A DNA stretch of 64,000 nt. Source: Candidatus Hemicellulosilyticus sp. P3. Its GTDB lineage: Bacteria; Bacteroidota; Bacteroidia; Bacteroidales; P3. The stretch covers positions 1,654 through 65,653 of the forward strand of contig LPNH01000011.1 of the NCBI GenBank assembly GCA_001543385.1, in the 5' to 3' direction. Positions 60,743 to 64,000 of the stretch are shown here, piece after piece (the first letter of the stretch is position 1; each line of letters begins with the position of its first letter). The translations under genes were made by a program, and so were the position numbers. Under the pieces are notes generated by a model that saw only the letters and a list, made by a program, of their open reading frames with translations, was not told the DNA's origin and made no database searches.

Positions 60743-62323
60743 ATGGCAAACAAGAAAGCGACAATGACAGATTTGAGACTATTAATTCGAGAATTTATCA
60801 AGGGGACCTCCAAGCGTAAGATCAGTGAGATACTGAATCTTAGCCGTACCTCCATTGATGTCTATCTCGGGAGAATGGATGCCTCTGGTAAATCGGCAGA
60901 GGATCTCTTGCATAGTGATGACAAGACGCTCAACCAGGTAATGGTACGTGACTGTGGCCATCGTAACACTGACAGCGAGAAGCTTGACGAACTGACACCT
61001 CTGTTGGAGGACTATGCGCGCCAGATGCAGTTGCGTAACATGACCTACCAGCTGCTCTTCGAGAATTACAGCCAAAGGGTGCAGCATCCCTACGGCTACA
61101 CTCAGTTCAAGGAGAAACTACAGGCTTATGAGAAGGCCCATTCCTATTCCTTCCATAACGTTTATGAGCCTGCCGGAGAGATGCAGGCGGACTATGCTGG
61201 AGACAAATTGTGGATTATGGATCCACACACGAGAGTAGGACAAGAGGCTTATATCTTGGTATGTGTGCTTCCCTTCTCAAGCCTTGCCTTCGCCACTGCC
61301 ATGCTCTCCACGACGATGGAGAATTTCTTCGACGGTTTGTCGCGATGCCTGACCTATTTTGGTGGTGCACCACTGGTAGTAAAGAGCGACAACATGCGGC
61401 AGTGGGTAAAGAAGTATGACCGCTATGAACCTGCTTTCACTGAGGCAGCCAACCAATGGGCATTGCATTATAGCACATGCCTCGATAACTGCAGGATCAC
61501 CAAACCGCGCGACAAGGGACCGGCAGAAAGCCTAGTCAGTCAAGTTTACCGATTCTACTATGCTCGCATTGAGAGCGGTAACGGTAGCGGACTGAGAGAG
61601 GAGTTTCACTCCATTGACGAACTCAACACCCGTTTGTATGAGTTGAATGACGAGTATAACAGTCGTGTTATGAAATCTATCGGTGCTTCACGCTGGGATA
61701 GGTATCTCAGCAGCGAGAAACCACTGATGACTCCGCTACCGCCTGAGGCATATGTTTTCAAGTATGAGAAGGTCTTTACCGTAGGATCAACCTATCATGT
61801 GCAGATCGGTAAGGAACGCCACTTCTATAGTATACCATACCAATGCGTAGGCAAGAAGGCCAAGGCTGTGTACGACTGTCATACAGTAGAGATATGGGTA
61901 GACCTAGAGCGTGTTGCCATACACCGTAGATGTTTTACTGACGGGTATACCACAGATCCATCGCACATGCCACCCAACCACCTGGCCTATATGCGTACCA
62001 AGGAATGCAATGCTGCCTATTTCCTGGACAAGTCGCGCCTAATAGGCCCGCATGCCCATGAGGTAGTGGAGAATGTACTGAAATCGCCTTATTTTGTACA
62101 GCAGGCATACAAATCCTGTCACGGCATACTCAGACTTGCCGAGAAGTATGGAAATGAGCGTATGGAGCAGGCCTGTCTGCGTTTAGGTACAATAACAACG
62201 GGTACATATACCCGCCTGAAGAATATACTGGAGCACGGGCTTGACAGTGTGCCCTTACAGCAGGGAGACACCTCGTACATGCCCGCCAACGACGATGTCA
62301 GGGGACCGTCGGCATACGTATAG
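60743..62323 (+). CDS. istA: IS21-family transposase IstA
   Basis: 526 aa from the ATG at 60743; an in-frame GTG two codons earlier is less likely. N-terminal HTH (KRKISEILNLSRTSIDVYLG), then an RNase H-like DDE core: QADYAGDKLWI, VKSDNMRQW and KGPAESLVSQVYR supply the candidate Asp, Asp and Glu. IstA cuts and joins DNA and needs the AAA+ partner IstB. A -7 box TACCTTTG lies at 60703-60710, 33 bp upstream. The frame is intact, so the element may still be active. Confidence 0.95.
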   Translation: MANKKATMTDLRLLIREFIKGTSKRKISEILNLSRTSIDVYLGRMDASGKSAEDLLHSDDKTLNQVMVRDCGHRNTDSEKLDELTPLLEDYARQMQLRNMTYQLLFENYSQRVQHPYGYTQFKEKLQAYEKAHSYSFHNVYEPAGEMQADYAGDKLWIMDPHTRVGQEAYILVCVLPFSSLAFATAMLSTTMENFFDGLSRCLTYFGGAPLVVKSDNMRQWVKKYDRYEPAFTEAANQWALHYSTCLDNCRITKPRDKGPAESLVSQVYRFYYARIESGNGSGLREEFHSIDELNTRLYELNDEYNSRVMKSIGASRWDRYLSSEKPLMTPLPPEAYVFKYEKVFTVGSTYHVQIGKERHFYSIPYQCVGKKAKAVYDCHTVEIWVDLERVAIHRRCFTDGYTTDPSHMPPNHLAYMRTKECNAAYFLDKSRLIGPHAHEVVENVLKSPYFVQQAYKSCHGILRLAEKYGNERMEQACLRLGTITTGTYTRLKNILEHGLDSVPLQQGDTSYMPANDDVRGPSAYV

Positions 62324-62330
62324 GCAGAGC

Positions 62331-62380
62331 CTCGTCGGGGCTGTCTGCCCCTTGCCGGCAGGCGTTCCCCGAGTGTTTTT
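62331..62380 (+). terminator. Strong hairpin with T-tract between istA and istB
   Basis: CTCGTCGGGG (62331-62340) pairs with CCCCGAG (62367-62373) with an inner stem CTGCC/GGCAG, followed by TGTTTTT. It looks like a Rho-independent terminator or attenuator between the transposase and its helper gene, 8 bp after the istA stop codon. Confidence 0.7.
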
Positions 62381-62424
62381 CATATTTTAAATTTTAAGGT
62401 TTAATCATTTAAAGTAACGGAAAG

Positions 62425-63153
62425 ATGAACAACCAAGTGACAATCGCCCAGCTTCAGCAGATGAAGCTCAAAGGAATGGCTGAGTACTACCTGTCAATGG
62501 AAACACTCTCGCCAGAGAACAGACCTACGCTCGACCTCTTCATGGCAAAGATGGTGGAATCGGAGATCCAGTACAGAAACCGCAAACGTACGGAGATGTA
62601 CCTGCGTACAAGCCGCCTTAGGTACAACACTGTGATGGAGGATGTAATCTGCTCAGAAGAGCGCAACCTCACCAAACAGACGCTACAGGAACTCGCAGAC
62701 TGCGACTTTATCCCACGAGCCCAGAACCTGCTGATTACAGGCAGAACTGGCTGTGGAAAATCGTTTCTTGCCTGTGCTTTGGGAAGGCAGGCATGCCTCT
62801 TAGGTCATCGTGTGGAGTACTACTCCATGAACCGCTTTATTGAGAAAATCTCTATGGCAAAGGCTGATGGGACACTACTTAAGGTCATTAACCATATTGA
62901 GAGAAACTCCCTCGTCATCTTTGACGACTTTGGCTTGCAGCCTCTAGATGACAACTCACGTCTGGCATTGCTACAGATACTCGAGGACTGCTATGAACGG
63001 AAGTCTGTCATCATTACCTCACAACTGCCTATTGCCAAGTGGTATGACTACATCAAAGAGCCAACGCTGGCAGATGCAATTATGGACCGTTTGACGGCAA
63101 ATGCGAGGAGAATTGAGTTAAAAGGTGAAAGTTTAAGACGGAAATCAAAATAA
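62425..63153 (+). CDS. istB: IS21-family helper ATPase IstB
   Basis: 242 aa. AAA+ of the DnaC/DnaA type: Walker A TGRTGCGKSFLACAL, Walker B SLVIFDDFGLQPL, and sensor region IITSQLPIAKWYDYI. IstB assembles on target DNA and licenses integration by IstA. The 101-bp gap to istA contains the hairpin terminator, unlike the overlapping istA/istB arrangement in many relatives. The frame is intact. Confidence 0.95.
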   Translation: MNNQVTIAQLQQMKLKGMAEYYLSMETLSPENRPTLDLFMAKMVESEIQYRNRKRTEMYLRTSRLRYNTVMEDVICSEERNLTKQTLQELADCDFIPRAQNLLITGRTGCGKSFLACALGRQACLLGHRVEYYSMNRFIEKISMAKADGTLLKVINHIERNSLVIFDDFGLQPLDDNSRLALLQILEDCYERKSVIITSQLPIAKWYDYIKEPTLADAIMDRLTANARRIELKGESLRRKSK

Positions 63154-63195
63154 ATAATGTATCTTTGCGCCCAGAATCACGACCTCAAGCGAGGC

Positions 63196-63258
63196 GGTAC
63201 ATTTGAAACCGCTAAGGCCGGCACATTTCATTCCGTTACAGCCGGTACATCGATTCCG
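63196..63258 (-). repeat. IS21 right-end repeats (three units)
   Basis: Three inverted copies of the left-end core: GGTACATTTGAAACCG (63196), GGCACATTTCATTCCG (63220) and GGTACATCGATTCCG (63244), spaced exactly 24 bp. Confidence 0.85.
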
Positions 63259-63267
63259 CTATTTACA

Positions 63268-63272
63268 CCTGA
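63268..63272. repeat. Target site duplication, right copy (CCTGA)
   Basis: CCTGA directly follows the right end of the IS21 element and matches the sequence before its left end. Confidence 0.85.
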
Positions 63273-63753
63273 TGATGAGTTAAAAGCAAAGATGAAGGAG
63301 TTTCAGACTACTTGTTACACCATTGGAAACATGGCCGTTCTTCCAGACAGGCGTATTGGAGAATGGAGCATTAACAAACATCGTGGCTGCCATAATGAAT
63401 GGCATGATTACGAAGATCGGTTCTTGGAGGCTCTGTATTTGGTGTTGACTGGTGATCTCCAGAGAGACCTTGATTTGGAGGAGTTGGTTGAGCTGAATAA
63501 AGAGGACTTTATGCCTTTCTATGGTAAGGATGGTTGGGTAAAGTTCGTGGAAGGGAACTTTCTGATGGGCTATGTTAATAGAGACTATGTTCCCATCGTG
63601 CGTTCCAAAGGCTATACTTACTGGCGCGGTGGATATACAAACCGTGATCGTTTTATTGCAGAGTGTTACCGATATATTGATGAAAGTACTAAAATCATCA
63701 ATCATAGGGCAAAACTGATGATTGAGAAACTCAAAGTAAAATTATATATATGA
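63273..63753 (+). pseudogene. 3' part of the gene split by IS21
   Basis: Continues in frame from 60535 after removing the IS and one duplication: TDDELKAKMKEFQTTCYT-like stretch, then NMAVLPDRRIGEWSINKHRG and CHNEWHDYEDRFLEALYLVL, to the stop at 63751-63753. The reading frame open from 63157 is an artefact of read-in from the IS21 end. Contains an aromatic, Cys/His-containing segment (HRGCHNEWHDY) but no family is recognised. Confidence 0.75.
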
Positions 63754-64000
63754 CTCGCAGAAGTGCCTTGACTTCTATAATTGGAGGCGGAAAAAACTGG
63801 CCGAGGTGGAGCCGAACGATGCTCACCGCATGATAGCTGAGCTGGAGAAAGAGCATGAGGTGACGGTGATAACGCAGAATGTGGATAACCTGCATGAACG
63901 GGCAGGCTCGACGCGGGTCATCCATCTGCATGGAGAACTGAGCAAGGTCTGCTCGATGGATAACCGCACGACTTGTGTGAAGGAATATCCGCTGACTACA
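63752..64000 (+). pseudogene. Sir2-type deacylase fragment, N-terminus missing (continues beyond window)
   Basis: In one frame: DFYNWRRKKLAEVEPNDAHR, MIAELEKEHEVTVITQNVD, NLHERAGSTRVIHLHGEL. These are the sirtuin FYN.RR segment, the conserved TQNVD and the HLHGEL with the catalytic His. The upstream N-terminal glycine-rich NAD-binding part (GAGxSxxSGI) is absent: the sequence merges into the end of the previous gene. It is thus a truncated sirtuin and likely marks the right edge of the island. Beyond the window I cannot see whether a full sirtuin exists. Confidence 0.75.

Larger units (their letters stand above)
60536..63267 (+). mobile_element. IS21-family insertion sequence, 2732 bp
   Basis: Ends are TGTGATAG at the left and CTATTTACA at the right (inverted: TGTAAATAG), flanked by CCTGA duplications. 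It carries istA and istB. Multiple subterminal repeats with about 24-bp period lie at both ends, characteristic of IS21-family transposase-binding sites. The insertion splits a gene that is restored exactly when the element and one copy of the duplication are removed. Confidence 0.92.

Noticed and set aside
63157-63272. Independent gene starting at 63157
   Set aside because: It begins inside the IS21 right-end repeats; the frame beyond 63272 belongs to the split gene.

Overview
The window looks like a Bacteroidota (probably Bacteroidales, Prevotella-like) chromosome. Several gene starts are preceded by the Bacteroidota -7 element TAnnTTTG, Shine-Dalgarno sequences are weak, and families typical of the group (DUF6078, DUF2130, Eco57I-like helicase-methylase fusions) are present. 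The genus is an inference. Nearly the whole window is accessory: an RNA-repair locus, a long operon with a MotAB/ZorAB-like motor and an N-degron module, and a dense array of defence-type genes. It ends in an IS21 insertion and a sirtuin fragment.

Layout. (1) 1-3700, plus strand: the 3' part of rtcB, then 400 bp holding two tRNA-like domains alternating with two Y-RNA-like stem-loops, then a 754-aa RING-like/TerD-like protein and a terminator. (2) 3712-18139, minus strand: 14 tightly packed genes read right to left. In transcription order they are an 836-aa unknown, three small zinc/membrane proteins, a radical SAM/SPASM protein, a macro-like protein, ZorA-like and ZorB-like motor proteins, a Sel1-repeat protein, a SprT-like metalloprotease, ClpS, ClpA, Aat and a HAD phosphatase. 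(3) 18371-19714, minus: a zinc-ribbon/coiled-coil DUF2130 protein. (4) 19969-21462, plus: a small Xre-type regulator, a WYL regulator and a 58-aa protein. (5) 21488-57081, plus: a 2640-aa GHKL-ATPase/SF1-helicase protein; a restriction-modification set (M-like subunit, helicase-methylase fusion, DUF6078); a KAP-like NTPase plus HNH nuclease; a Druantia type III-like pair (DruH/DruE); DUF1848; a methyltransferase-RecQ-like helicase; a coiled-coil membrane protein; and two DUF262 (GmrS-like) proteins. (6) 57129-59014: lipoprotein, J-domain, HIRAN and zinc-ribbon genes. (7) 59138-63753: small genes, one frameshifted gene, and one gene split by an IS21-family element with a 5-bp target duplication. 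(8) 63752-64000: the middle of a Sir2-type deacylase lacking its N-terminus.

How it works together (inference). RtcB, the tRNA-like/Y-like RNAs and the RING/TerD protein look like an RNA-repair or RNA-surveillance cassette. The long minus operon joins a membrane motor pair to a complete N-degron recognition set, Aat-ClpS-ClpA. A 37-bp ungapped promoter block recurs before three separate transcription units (18139 minus, 19714 minus, 57129 plus), so distant parts of the island may share one regulator; the Xre/WYL pair lying between them is the obvious candidate.

The strongest candidates for something undescribed are the tRNA-like/Y-like RNA tandem beside rtcB, including a tRNA-like domain split by 48 nt in its anticodon stem, the motor + N-degron operon, and the shared promoter block.
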